Assembly: GCF_002933315.1 (NCBI RefSeq)
Contig: NZ_PDKT01000001.1
Location: forward strand, 62,001 to 126,000
Length of the DNA stretch: 64,000 nt
Direction: 5' to 3'
DNA from: Candidatus Pantoea edessiphila
GTDB taxonomy: Bacteria; Pseudomonadota; Gammaproteobacteria; Enterobacterales; Enterobacteriaceae
In this document: piece after piece, positions 22,199 to 31,356 of the stretch
Layout of the letters: the number at the start of each line of letters is the position of its first letter
Numbering within the stretch: the stretch's first letter is position 1
Notes under the pieces: generated by a model
Database searches by the model: none
Seen by the model: only the letters and a program-made list of their open reading frames with translations
Told to the model about the DNA's origin: nothing
Program-made: the position numbers and the translations under genes

Positions 22199-22828
22199 AT
22201 GAATTACCGTATTATTTCTGTTACTTCTCTTATGCAAAATTGTTGTATTGTGTGGTGTAAATTAACTCGTGAATCAATAGTAATTGATCCAGGTGGAAAT
22301 TTTGAAAAAATACAACAAGAATTATCTGATCTTGATCTTTCTCCTGTAAAGATACTGATAACACATGGTCATTTAGACCATGTTGGTGCAGCTATAGAAT
22401 TAAGTAAATGCTATAAAATTCCGATATTGGGGCCACAAAAGCTTGATAAATTTCTATTGGAATCTTTGTTAATCAAAAGTAAGGATATTCTTTTAAAGAA
22501 ACATTTAGATTTTAAAACTCATAGTTGGCTTGAAGAGGGTGACAAAATTGTATTGGGATCTTTAACTTTTGAAGTTATACACTGCCCTGGTCATACTCCA
22601 GGACATATAGTGTTTTTTTACCGTAAAGGACGTTTTTTGATTTCTGGAGATGTAATTTTTAAAGGTGGTCTAGGTCGTACTAACTTTCCTAAAAGCAACT
22701 ACAAAGATTTAATGAATTCTATATACATGAAATTACTTCCATTAGGAGACGATATAACTTTTATTCCTGGTCACGGATCTATTTCTACACTTGGATATGA
22801 AAAAATAAACAATCCTTTTTTGCAGTAA
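22199..22828 (+). CDS. gloC: GloC (YcbL), metallo-beta-lactamase-fold glyoxalase II
   Basis: Hydrolase of the metallo-beta-lactamase fold; E. coli YcbL/GloC cleaves S-lactoylglutathione. 209 aa versus 215, shortened at the C-terminus after NNPFLQ. Metal ligands are present: THGHLDHVGA near residues 55-64, HCPGHTPGH near 128-136, SGDVIF near 148-153 and the last His in FIPGHG near 186-191. GGAG lies just upstream of the ATG. It converges with aspC across 15 bp. Confidence 0.94.
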   Translation: MNYRIISVTSLMQNCCIVWCKLTRESIVIDPGGNFEKIQQELSDLDLSPVKILITHGHLDHVGAAIELSKCYKIPILGPQKLDKFLLESLLIKSKDILLKKHLDFKTHSWLEEGDKIVLGSLTFEVIHCPGHTPGHIVFFYRKGRFLISGDVIFKGGLGRTNFPKSNYKDLMNSIYMKLLPLGDDITFIPGHGSISTLGYEKINNPFLQ

Positions 22829-22843
22829 ATTAATAAAATGTAA

Positions 22844-24034
22844 TTAAAAAACTTTTTTTATAGCATCACATAATATATTTATGTTATATGGAGTAATGCC
22901 AGCGAAGTTTATTCGACCAGAATTTAATATATAAATGCCGAATTTTTCATATAGTCTTAAAACTTGTTTTTTATTTAATCCAATAAATGAAAACATTCCG
23001 TGTTGTTTAGTAATAAAATCGAAATCTTTTTGTATATTCTTTTTTATTAAAGTTTTCACAAACAATGTACGCATATACTTAATTCGTAAATTCATATCTG
23101 ATAATTCTAGTTGCCAAAGATTATGTAAAAAATTATCTTTGGCAATAGTTGATATAATTTTAGCGCCGTGTGCTGGTGGATTAGAATAACTAGAGCGAAT
23201 TATAGATTTTATCTGACTAAAAGTGTTTTCTACTATTGTAGAGTTTCCTGCTATTACAGTAAGTGCACCTACTCTTTCACTATATAAACTAAAATTCTTT
23301 GAATAAGAACTAGCTATAATCATTTCCTGATGTATCTCTGAAAATATACGTAATCCTTTAGCATCTTCATATATGTTATTTGCAAATCCTTGATAAGCAA
23401 AATCAAATAAAGGGAGCCAACCATTTTTTTGAGATATTTGAGCAAGATGTTTCCATTGTTCAATATTGAGATCAATTCCTGTTGGATTGTGGCAACACCC
23501 ATGTAATAAAATCACATCTCCATTTTTGGCATTCTTTAACGAATCCATCATACGATCGAAAGATAATGTATTATGAATTTCATCGTAGTAATAATAATAA
23601 TTAATTTTAAAACCTGTAGCATTAAATATGTTTTTGTGATTTGGCCAACTTGGATTACTAATCCAAATGCATTTAGTTGAAGTTTGAGTTGATATAAAAT
23701 CTGCTGCTATCCTTAATGCTCCTGTTCCACCTAAAGTTTGCACTGTACGTATACGATCTTTTTTAATTAAAGAATTATCTTTTTCAAAAAGTAGTGTTTG
23801 TGTAAAAATAGCAAAATCACTTAATCCTTGAATACTTAAGTAATTTTTATTATTTTCTGTTTCTAATAAAATTTGTTCAGCTTTTTTTACACTAGTAAGA
23901 ATAGGAGTATTACCAAAATTATCTTTATAAACACCTATACCAAGATTAATTTTATCAGACCTATTATCATTATGAAACAAATCAGCTAATCCTAAAATAG
24001 GATCGTTAGGTGCAGATAATATCGATTCAAACAT
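22844..24034 (-). CDS. aspC: Aspartate aminotransferase
   Basis: PLP-dependent transaminase interconverting aspartate/2-oxoglutarate and oxaloacetate/glutamate; it can also make phenylalanine and tyrosine. 396 aa, the E. coli length. NPSWPNHKN near 129-137, [11 protein letters not shown] near 179-189 and the PLP-lysine region [10 protein letters not shown] near 243-252 match; the C-terminal arginine segment [11 protein letters not shown] is kept. TyrB is an alternative by homology, but synteny (gloC-aspC-ompF-asnS) identifies aspC. It may be the only aromatic transaminase if tyrB is lost. Confidence 0.95.
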   Translation of the reverse strand: MFESILSAPNDPILGLADLFHNDNRSDKINLGIGVYKDNFGNTPILTSVKKAEQILLETENNKNYLSIQGLSDFAIFTQTLLFEKDNSLIKKDRIRTVQTLGGTGALRIAADFISTQTSTKCIWISNPSWPNHKNIFNATGFKINYYYYYDEIHNTLSFDRMMDSLKNAKNGDVILLHGCCHNPTGIDLNIEQWKHLAQISQKNGWLPLFDFAYQGFANNIYEDAKGLRIFSEIHQEMIIASSYSKNFSLYSERVGALTVIAGNSTIVENTFSQIKSIIRSSYSNPPAHGAKIISTIAKDNFLHNLWQLELSDMNLRIKYMRTLFVKTLIKKNIQKDFDFITKQHGMFSFIGLNKKQVLRLYEKFGIYILNSGRINFAGITPYNINILCDAIKKVF

Positions 24035-24099
24035 GATTTAGTTCCAGTTTTATAGTAAATTTATATGTTAATTATCTATGATAAAGATAATTTTAACTC

Positions 24100-24189
24100 A
24101 TTTATAAATTTTAGATTATTATTTTATAATAAAAAACGGAACTAATGCTCCGTTTTTTATTATAAAATAATAATCTAAAATTTATAAAT
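24100..24189. terminator. 41-bp perfect inverted repeat (ompF terminator region)
   Basis: Arms 24100-24140 and 24149-24189 are perfect reverse complements over 41 bp with an 8-nt loop. The core is a standard intrinsic terminator on the minus strand for ompF: CGGA, loop, TCCG, then TTTTTTATT. Symmetry continues far beyond what termination needs. It runs through the ompF stop codon (24175-24177) and into the final coding codons, so the spacer contains an inverted copy of the ompF 3' end. The plus strand has the same properties, so termination could be bidirectional. Confidence 0.95.
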
Positions 24190-25386
24190 CAACCCTATCG
24201 CTAATATATTATCTCGACCGTTAAAATTAAATTTGTAACCTGATTGTCTTTTATTAATACGGTAATCACAATATGCCATCATATTTTTACTAAAAATATA
24301 AGTTGCACCTAGATCGATATATTTATATAGGTAAGTATCATCACCTTTAGTATTTTCAATTTTTGATTCTATATACGCTATAGAAGGGATTAAACCAAAA
24401 TCAAATTTGTATTTCGCAACCATTTCAAAATTAATTACATTATCTATAAAACCAATAGAATGTCCATCTATTTTTTCTTTTAAGTAAGTTGACTTATATG
24501 TTTTACCATACATTGTAGCAAAATAAAAATTATTTTTATCATATTTAATTGCAGTAGACCAATGTTTTGAATTATCATTGAATTTATCGTTAAATGCAAT
24601 AAATTCAGGCTTTAATGCTGTGTCAATATTATCGTCTTTGTTAACAAGGTTATTATTTTTTGTATTTTTAACAAGCGCACTATTTCCATATGCACCTGAT
24701 ATACCTACACCGATTGGTAACATATAAGAAGCTGACATTCCATATGTATTTGCGTTAAAATTCATTTTATCAACATCATCATCACTCTGACTTTGGTATT
24801 GAATAGCAAATTTTAATTGTTTGTGTAGTCCAAAAAAATCATTATTACGATAGGTAAACAATCCGCTATTTCGTCCAATTAAATAATTATCTGAATATTC
24901 TGAATCACCACCAAACTCCGGCAAGACATTAGTCCAAGCGCTAACGTCATGCATAATACCGTAATTACGTCCATAATCAAACGATCCTAATGGAGATTTA
25001 ATACCTATAAAACCTAAAGCTCCTCTACCGCTAGATTTTATATCATTTTCAGCTGCATTTAATGGTACATTATATTGCAATTCTCCGTAACCTAATATTT
25101 TATCTTCATCATTTAATACAGATTCAGCACGAAAACCAAAATTAGCACGGCTTTTATCTAATCCGGTATTATCCTCACCGGGAGGAAAATTAAAAGCGAA
25201 GTAATTACGCCGGTAATCAAAAGAAAGATCATTAAGAGAGACATTAGGAGAAAAATAATGCGATCCATTAATTTCACCATATACATCTAGTTTAGTGTTA
25301 TTATTGTTGTAAATTTCTACTGCATTCGTTGTGCCGTTAATACAAATAGTTAACATGGCTGCTATAAGAATTTTTTGTCTAACCAT
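24175..25386 (-). CDS. ompF: OmpF/OmpC-type general porin
   Basis: Trimeric sixteen-strand outer-membrane porin for small hydrophilic solutes. 403 aa, longer than E. coli OmpF (362). The signal peptide ends near residue 22 (TTNA/VEIY). Landmarks are KLDVYGEI near 32-39, the pore-constricting loop 3 LPEFGGDSEYSD near 135-146, KFDFGLIPSIAY near 328-339 and the C-terminal IGLIYKF. The extra length is in surface loops: loop 1 and an Asn/Lys-rich loop near 230-270. Position before asnS supports OmpF. It may be the only major porin of the cell. Confidence 0.93.
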   Translation of the reverse strand: MVRQKILIAAMLTICINGTTNAVEIYNNNNTKLDVYGEINGSHYFSPNVSLNDLSFDYRRNYFAFNFPPGEDNTGLDKSRANFGFRAESVLNDEDKILGYGELQYNVPLNAAENDIKSSGRGALGFIGIKSPLGSFDYGRNYGIMHDVSAWTNVLPEFGGDSEYSDNYLIGRNSGLFTYRNNDFFGLHKQLKFAIQYQSQSDDDVDKMNFNANTYGMSASYMLPIGVGISGAYGNSALVKNTKNNNLVNKDDNIDTALKPEFIAFNDKFNDNSKHWSTAIKYDKNNFYFATMYGKTYKSTYLKEKIDGHSIGFIDNVINFEMVAKYKFDFGLIPSIAYIESKIENTKGDDTYLYKYIDLGATYIFSKNMMAYCDYRINKRQSGYKFNFNGRDNILAIGLIYKF

Positions 25387-25644
25387 TATTCATTAGCCTC
25401 ACGTAATTTCATTAAGTATAATTATTATGTTCATGCTTCAATTTGAAAAAAAAATATCAATAACCCATTTAAATTAATAATTCAAATAATCAACATTTTT
25501 AAAGAACTGTATTTTATTTATTGTTATTTCTTCCCTTTTATAAATAACTTATTTAAAATAATTATATTGTTTATTTCAATTTTTACTAAAACATATTAAT
25601 TGTTATTAATTATAAAAATCAGCATACAATAAATACTTTAATTT

Positions 25645-27045
25645 TTAAAAATTTGCATTTCGTGGTGTACGAGGGAATGGAACTACATCCCTAACATTAT
25701 GTACCCCTGTAATAAATGAAAGTAAACGTTCAAATCCTAATCCGAAACCTGAATGAGGAACAGTACCATAATTACGAAGATCACAATACCACCAATAATC
25801 TTCTTTACTTAATCTTAAATCTCTAAGACGAATATTTAATATTTCAATACGTTCTTCGCGCTGTGAACCACCAATTAGTTCACCAATTTCTGGTACTAAA
25901 ATATCCATAGAAGCAACGGTTTTATTATCTTCATTTAATCTCATATAAAAAGCTTTTATTTCCTTTGGATAATCTTTAATTATTACTGGTATTTTAAAAT
26001 ATTCTTCTACTAAGTAACGTTCGTGTTCAGATGATAGATCTATTCCCCAATAAACATTATTTTCAAATGATTTTTTAGAATTTATTAAAATATCAATAGA
26101 TTCGGTATAACTTATATGAACAAATTTAACATTCAAAAAATGTTCTAAACGATTTATAATATTTTGACCAACACGCTTATCAAAAAATTCTAATTCCTCT
26201 TTGCGTTCTTCAAGCACTACTTTAAATATATATTTAAGCATAGATTCAGCTAATACAATAATATCCTCTAATGATGCAAATGCTGATTCTGGTTCTAACA
26301 TCCAAAATTCAGCTAAATGACGACTAGTATTAGAGTTTTCAGCACGGAAAGTAGGACCAAAAGTATATATTTTTGATAAAGCGCTAGCATAAGCTTCAGC
26401 ATTCAGTTGACCTGAAACAGTTAAAAAAGCTTCTTTTCCGAAAAAATCTTTATTAAAATCAACTTTTCCTTTATCATTATAAGGCAGTTGATCTAAATCT
26501 AAAGTAGATACTCGGAACATTTTGCCAGCACCTTCAGTATCAGATGAAGTAATAATTGGAGTTGGCACCCAAAAATATCCGTTCTCGTTAAAAAACCTAT
26601 GTATGGCTTGAAATAATGTATTACGCATACGAGATATACAACCAATGATATTAGTACGTGGACGCAAATGTGCCATTTCACGTAAGTACTCCATGCTGTG
26701 ACTTTTTGCCGACATGGGGTAACTATTAGATTCCTTCACCCATCCAACTACTTCTAACTTAGTTACTTGAATTTCAAGATCTTGTCGATATCCAAGAGAA
26801 GATGTTAACATTCCTGTAACTATGACTGAACAACCAGTAGTTAAATGTATTATTGAATTTTTATAATTATCTGAAGAATTATTAACAACAACCTGTACAC
26901 TATTAAAACAAGAACCATCATAAACTGAAATAAAAGAACAACCAGCTTTTGAATCTCTTCTTGTACGTACCCAACCACATACTGTAATTATAGTATTAAT
27001 TACAACACGACCTTTTAATATGTCTGCTACGGATACTAATTTCAT
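25645..27045 (-). CDS. asnS: Asparaginyl-tRNA synthetase
   Basis: Class IIb synthetase for tRNA-Asn. From the ATG at 27045 ([13 protein letters not shown]) it is 466 aa, equal to E. coli, with GAGA 8 nt upstream; the 15 residues from 27090 have no counterpart. The N-terminal OB domain covers about 17-100, motif 2 is [15 protein letters not shown] near 218-232 and motif 3 [10 protein letters not shown] near 438-447. It is transcribed toward ompF, with a 258-bp spacer, as in E. coli. Confidence 0.96.
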   Translation of the reverse strand: MKLVSVADILKGRVVINTIITVCGWVRTRRDSKAGCSFISVYDGSCFNSVQVVVNNSSDNYKNSIIHLTTGCSVIVTGMLTSSLGYRQDLEIQVTKLEVVGWVKESNSYPMSAKSHSMEYLREMAHLRPRTNIIGCISRMRNTLFQAIHRFFNENGYFWVPTPIITSSDTEGAGKMFRVSTLDLDQLPYNDKGKVDFNKDFFGKEAFLTVSGQLNAEAYASALSKIYTFGPTFRAENSNTSRHLAEFWMLEPESAFASLEDIIVLAESMLKYIFKVVLEERKEELEFFDKRVGQNIINRLEHFLNVKFVHISYTESIDILINSKKSFENNVYWGIDLSSEHERYLVEEYFKIPVIIKDYPKEIKAFYMRLNEDNKTVASMDILVPEIGELIGGSQREERIEILNIRLRDLRLSKEDYWWYCDLRNYGTVPHSGFGLGFERLLSFITGVHNVRDVVPFPRTPRNANF

Positions 27046-27841
27046 AGTAATATCTCTTTTAACATTTTTTATATAATATTTACAGATCATATTTATTGTT
27101 TATGATAAAATCAAAACCTAAAGTTTCATAAATGAATAAATAATATGTAACATTAATTTTGTTTTTATCTTGATATAAAAATTTATTATATTTTTTATAT
27201 ATTAAATAGTGATACAAAACAAACGCACCACAAACTAAAATATTCCTGGATTATATTTTATACAATGTTCTAAGTGAATAAGTAACATTAAATAACGATA
27301 TTTACAATCTATTTGTAATAATTTTGTCATCTGGTTATTATGAATAAATAACAATTTGATAGAATTAATTATCGATGTGAATATTGCAATATCTTAACAA
27401 ATTATAGCTGATATTAATAAAGATATTAAAATATTATTAACTATTTTTATCAAAAAGTATTTAAAATTTACTTTTTAATAATTTACAACTTTAAAAAACA
27501 TAATTCGTTTATGATTATTAATTCTATATCATTTAAATCAAATCATGATTTATCATAATTAAAAAAGTAATGATTATATATTAAAAAAATTATAACAATA
27601 TTTTTATTAGCAAGTGTAAAAGAAAAAATAATCATTTTTAAAATCATCAAATAATTTAAAAATTATAAAAACATATTAAATTGATTAACTACTTGACTAT
27701 AATATAAGATATATTATTTTTTATATATAAATAACAGTTATAAAAATGATTTTTTTACAAAACAGCATTTTAATTTGTTAAAACTAATATGCAATATAAT
27801 TTTAATAAAAAATATATTATTGACAATTTCAAGGTACAGAC
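27046..27841. other. Divergent intergenic, asnS / pqiA remnant (796 bp)
   Basis: Nearly pure A/T. In E. coli many genes, including pncB and pepN, lie between asnS and pqiA; none is recognisable here. It must contain the asnS promoter and any promoter still driving the pqi operon. No stable inverted repeat seen. Confidence 0.5.
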
Positions 27842-29076
27842 GTGTCAACAAATAAAAATGTTAATTATATACTTTGTCCAACATGCGATCTATTAATGGA
27901 AATATCTTTTCTATTCACAGGAAAAGAAGCGTCTTATCCTCGTTGTTCGTATGTCTTTGTATCAAATTGGTATGAGCCATATAGGAGACATAACATTTGT
28001 GCGCTATCAACCTTTGTTTTATTAGTATTTTCGAATATTTTTCCTATTGTAAATATAAATTTTGCTGGTATTAATAATCAAATTTTATTGAATCAAATTC
28101 CTCATATTATGGCAAATGAAGGATACACTATATTAGCGACATTTTTTGTATTAGTTATCCAATTTATTCCTCTATATTGTATAATTATAATTTTTTTATT
28201 GGTTAATCCTACTAACCTATCAATTGAAATAAAATTATTTCTAGCTAAGACTTTCTTTTAACTGCGTAGTTGTATTATGGTTGAATTTTTCATAATTGGG
28301 ATACTTAATAAGTTTAATTAAATTAACAAATTATGGCAATATTAATTTACAACCTAGTTTCTGGCCTTGGTGTTTGTTTTGTATACTACAATTGAGATTA
28401 TTTCAATGTATTGACCGTCGTTGGCTATGGCAATTAATTAAACCTATGCCTAATTTAATTAAACAACCTAATAATAGGTAAAACTGGTTTAAATCAAGGT
28501 TTACGATCTTGCCATTGTTGTACTGCTATTTTACCATTACTTGAAAATACATGAATTAGATGTGGGATTAAAGTTGGTGTACGTTATAAATATAGTTTAC
28601 AAATTACATTAGCTTTATTAATTACATCATTGATACTTTATATTCCTGCTAATTTCATGCCTATTATGACTACAGAAATTTTTGGTTTAAAATACCCATC
28701 AAATATTATGGAAGGCATAATTTTATTATGGTGTGAAGGTTACTATTTAATTTCTATATTAATATTTTTTAGTATTATAATACCAATGCTAAAAATTTTT
28801 TCGATCGGTTGGTTATGTTGGAATGCAAATGGTTACGGTAATAGTAGTATAGAAACAATGCATGCTATCTATAAAATTATTAAATTTATAGAACATTGGT
28901 CTATGATAGATATATTTATAATATTAATACTTTCATCTATATTAAAAATAGGAAAATTAATACAAATTTACCCTTCGTCTGGTTTAATATTATTTACATT
29001 AGTAATAATTTTTATCATGATTACCGAAATGAATTTTGATCCAAGATTAATTTGGGATCGAATAAATAATAAATAA
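27842..29076 (+). pseudogene. pqiA: pqiA pseudogene
   Basis: Homologous throughout to E. coli PqiA (417 aa, inner-membrane partner of the PqiB/PqiC lipid-transport bridge), but broken at four places. A TAA at 28259-28261 replaces a glutamine codon (FFQLK in E. coli). A +1 shift occurs near 28293-28298 and another near 28471-28477. A TGA at 28552-28554 replaces a zinc-ribbon cysteine. The first zinc ribbon has also lost a cysteine (YPRC where E. coli has CPRC). The membrane-spanning segments stay recognisable in all three frames. The nonsense codons cannot be sequencing indels. The last piece (from 28630) is a 148-codon open frame ending 16 bp before pqiB. Confidence 0.93.
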
Positions 29077-29092
29077 AGGAATTACTATTAAT

Positions 29093-30742
29093 ATGGAAAT
29101 AAACTATAAACATGCCAATTTAAGTAAAATAAAAAACCGGTCTTCAATATGGATTTTTCTTTCCGTTACTTTATTTGTTGCTACATGGATTATGATATAC
29201 CAATTAATTCATTTAGGACCCGAAGTAACATTAATTACCAATAATGCTAGAGGCATAGAAGAAGAACGTACCATCATTAAAAGTCATAACGTTAACGTGG
29301 GATTAGTAAAAAAAATATCAATATCAAAGAACTTAAATAATGTTGAAATAAAAGTTAGATTAAATTCAGGTATGCAATATCTCTTACAAAAAGACACTAT
29401 TTTTTGGGTAGTTAAACCGCAAATCAAACATGAAGGGATCAATGGTCTTAGTAAGGTATTAGCAGGTGTATATATAGAACTATATCCTGGTAAAAACAAT
29501 CAATATTCTGATAAAAAAAACAAACTAATTAACAGATATAATCTTATGAAAGAACCTCCAACTGTACTACCTAATGCGAAAGGAACCCGTGTTATTTTGG
29601 AAAGCACTACGTCTCAAACTTTATCTGAGGGTGATCCAGTACTATTTCATGGTTATCGTGTTGGAACAGTAGAAAATATTATATTTAATACTAAAAATTA
29701 CAAAACTACATATCAATTATTTATTGAAAAACCTTATATTAATCTGATAAATAACAAAACTTGCTTTTGGAAAAATAGTGGTATTTCTGCAAATTTATCT
29801 ACTTCAAACATGAGTATTGAAATTGGACGTTTCAATAATCTATTTAATAATAGTATAAGTTTTGACACAAAATCTGGTTGTTTTTCAGGTAAGTATATTA
29901 ACAACAAAAAGTTATATTATTTATTGGATAATCAAAATGATACAGAAAAACTATTACAAAATCATTATACAAATTATGTATTGCTTTTCTCAAGTTCCAT
30001 TCGTGGTTTAAAAGTTGGTGCACCAGTAGAATTTCGTGGTATTCGTATTGGCACTGTATCTGAAGTACCTTTTTTAAAAGCAATCATGAAGCAAAAATTA
30101 AATTATAGTTATGAAATACCAGTGCTAATTCAAATTGAACCTGCTCGTTTTATTAAAATTTTAGGTAAAAATTTTAATTTAGATAAGCTTCTCAAAAAGA
30201 AAAAAGTGCTTTACGGCATAATAAAAACTAATAATTTTTTATCAGATTCTCATTACATTGATTTAGATTTTTATAATAATGAAATGATTACAAATAAATC
30301 TGAAAAAATATTAGGTTATAAAGTAATTCCTACTATTGATATCAGTTTTGATAGTATACAGCAAAAAATTGTAATTTTACTTGATAAAATAAATAGAATA
30401 CCAATTAATGATATCATCAAAGAATCAAATAATACTCTAAAAGAAGGAACAAAAATAATTAAAGATTTCAATTTAATGATAAATACAGTCAAAAATATTA
30501 TGACAAATCCGACAATAAAAAATTTACCTGAAGATATGCATCAAGCTATAGATAATCTTAATATATTGACTCAAGAATTACAACCTGGATCAGAAACATA
30601 CAATAGAACAATGAGCAATATGCAAACATTAAATCAAGTTTTAAATGAACTGCAATCAATTCTTAAAATTCTCAATATTAATAGCAATGCTCTTATATAT
30701 AGAACCGAACCAGATCAAGATCCTCAGCCAAAAAGGATATAG
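29093..30742 (+). CDS. pqiB: PqiB, MCE-domain trans-envelope protein
   Basis: Forms a hexameric syringe of stacked MCE rings bridging the inner and outer membranes for lipid transport. 549 aa versus 546 in E. coli. One N-terminal helix spans about residues 19-43 (IWIFLSVTLF...). Three MCE domains follow near 45-145, 160-260 and 285-395, each with a V/E-x-R-G-x-x-I/V-G-x-V-type strand (for example VEFRGIRIGTVSEV near 312-325). A coiled-coil, Gln/Asn-rich C-terminus (about 420-530) would form the needle. It looks fully intact even though its inner-membrane partner PqiA is broken. PqiC follows after 2 bp. Confidence 0.93.
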   Translation: MEINYKHANLSKIKNRSSIWIFLSVTLFVATWIMIYQLIHLGPEVTLITNNARGIEEERTIIKSHNVNVGLVKKISISKNLNNVEIKVRLNSGMQYLLQKDTIFWVVKPQIKHEGINGLSKVLAGVYIELYPGKNNQYSDKKNKLINRYNLMKEPPTVLPNAKGTRVILESTTSQTLSEGDPVLFHGYRVGTVENIIFNTKNYKTTYQLFIEKPYINLINNKTCFWKNSGISANLSTSNMSIEIGRFNNLFNNSISFDTKSGCFSGKYINNKKLYYLLDNQNDTEKLLQNHYTNYVLLFSSSIRGLKVGAPVEFRGIRIGTVSEVPFLKAIMKQKLNYSYEIPVLIQIEPARFIKILGKNFNLDKLLKKKKVLYGIIKTNNFLSDSHYIDLDFYNNEMITNKSEKILGYKVIPTIDISFDSIQQKIVILLDKINRIPINDIIKESNNTLKEGTKIIKDFNLMINTVKNIMTNPTIKNLPEDMHQAIDNLNILTQELQPGSETYNRTMSNMQTLNQVLNELQSILKILNINSNALIYRTEPDQDPQPKRI

Positions 30743-30744
30743 AG

Positions 30745-31356
30745 GTGAAAAAAAAAGTAATAATTCTTATTACAGTATTACTAAATGCATGTAGTAGTCC
30801 AACAAAAAAAATTTACTATCATCTACCTGTAGAAAATAATTCAATAAATTTTAATAAAAAATATCAACAAGATAATAAATATGCGATATGGATACAACAA
30901 GTTTCACTTCCAGATCATCTAGCAGATAATGGATTAGTTTATCAAACTAATGATGTAGAATATATTATCATTAATAATGATCTATGGGTTAATCCTTTAG
31001 TGCAACAATTAAAACAAACTATGATTTGTAACTTAAGTAAAAATCCTCCTCGATGGTTTATATCCGATTTACCATTATTAGTCATTAAAAAAGATAAACT
31101 AAATATAATAGTAAAAAAAATTCAAGGAAGATATGATGGCAAAGCAGTTATTAGTGGTGAATGGATACTAGAATATCGAAATCATATTATTAAACATTAT
31201 TCTAATTTTATACTTGCACAAAAACAAGATGGTTATGATAAATTATTTGATATATTTTTTATAAATTATCTAGTTAAACCATCTAAATATGTTATAAAAA
31301 GCAGAACGTGGGACTACGTTCTGTCTTTGAATCCTTTGTTGAATGATATCAACTAG
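30745..31356 (+). CDS. pqiC: PqiC (YmbA), outer-membrane lipoprotein of the Pqi system
   Basis: Lipoprotein that caps the PqiB needle at the outer membrane. A GTG start at 30745 with GAGG overlapping; the signal peptide has a lipobox LLNAC, giving acylated Cys16, where E. coli has LAGC. Conserved stretches include VSLPDHLADNGLVYQT near 51-66, NNDLWVNPL near 75-83 and GRYDGKAVISGEW near 130-142. 203 aa versus 187 in E. coli. The C-terminal part (from about residue 175) is antisense to the end of lonH: the genes overlap tail to tail by 87 bp, suggesting the original stop was lost and a new one recruited. Confidence 0.9.
   Translation: MKKKVIILITVLLNACSSPTKKIYYHLPVENNSINFNKKYQQDNKYAIWIQQVSLPDHLADNGLVYQTNDVEYIIINNDLWVNPLVQQLKQTMICNLSKNPPRWFISDLPLLVIKKDKLNIIVKKIQGRYDGKAVISGEWILEYRNHIIKHYSNFILAQKQDGYDKLFDIFFINYLVKPSKYVIKSRTWDYVLSLNPLLNDIN

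Noticed and set aside
28630-29076. Reading the 148-codon C-terminal piece of pqiA as an independent gene
   Set aside because: It starts in the middle of a conserved domain, lacks the first half and its zinc ribbons, and has no ribosome site at 28630.
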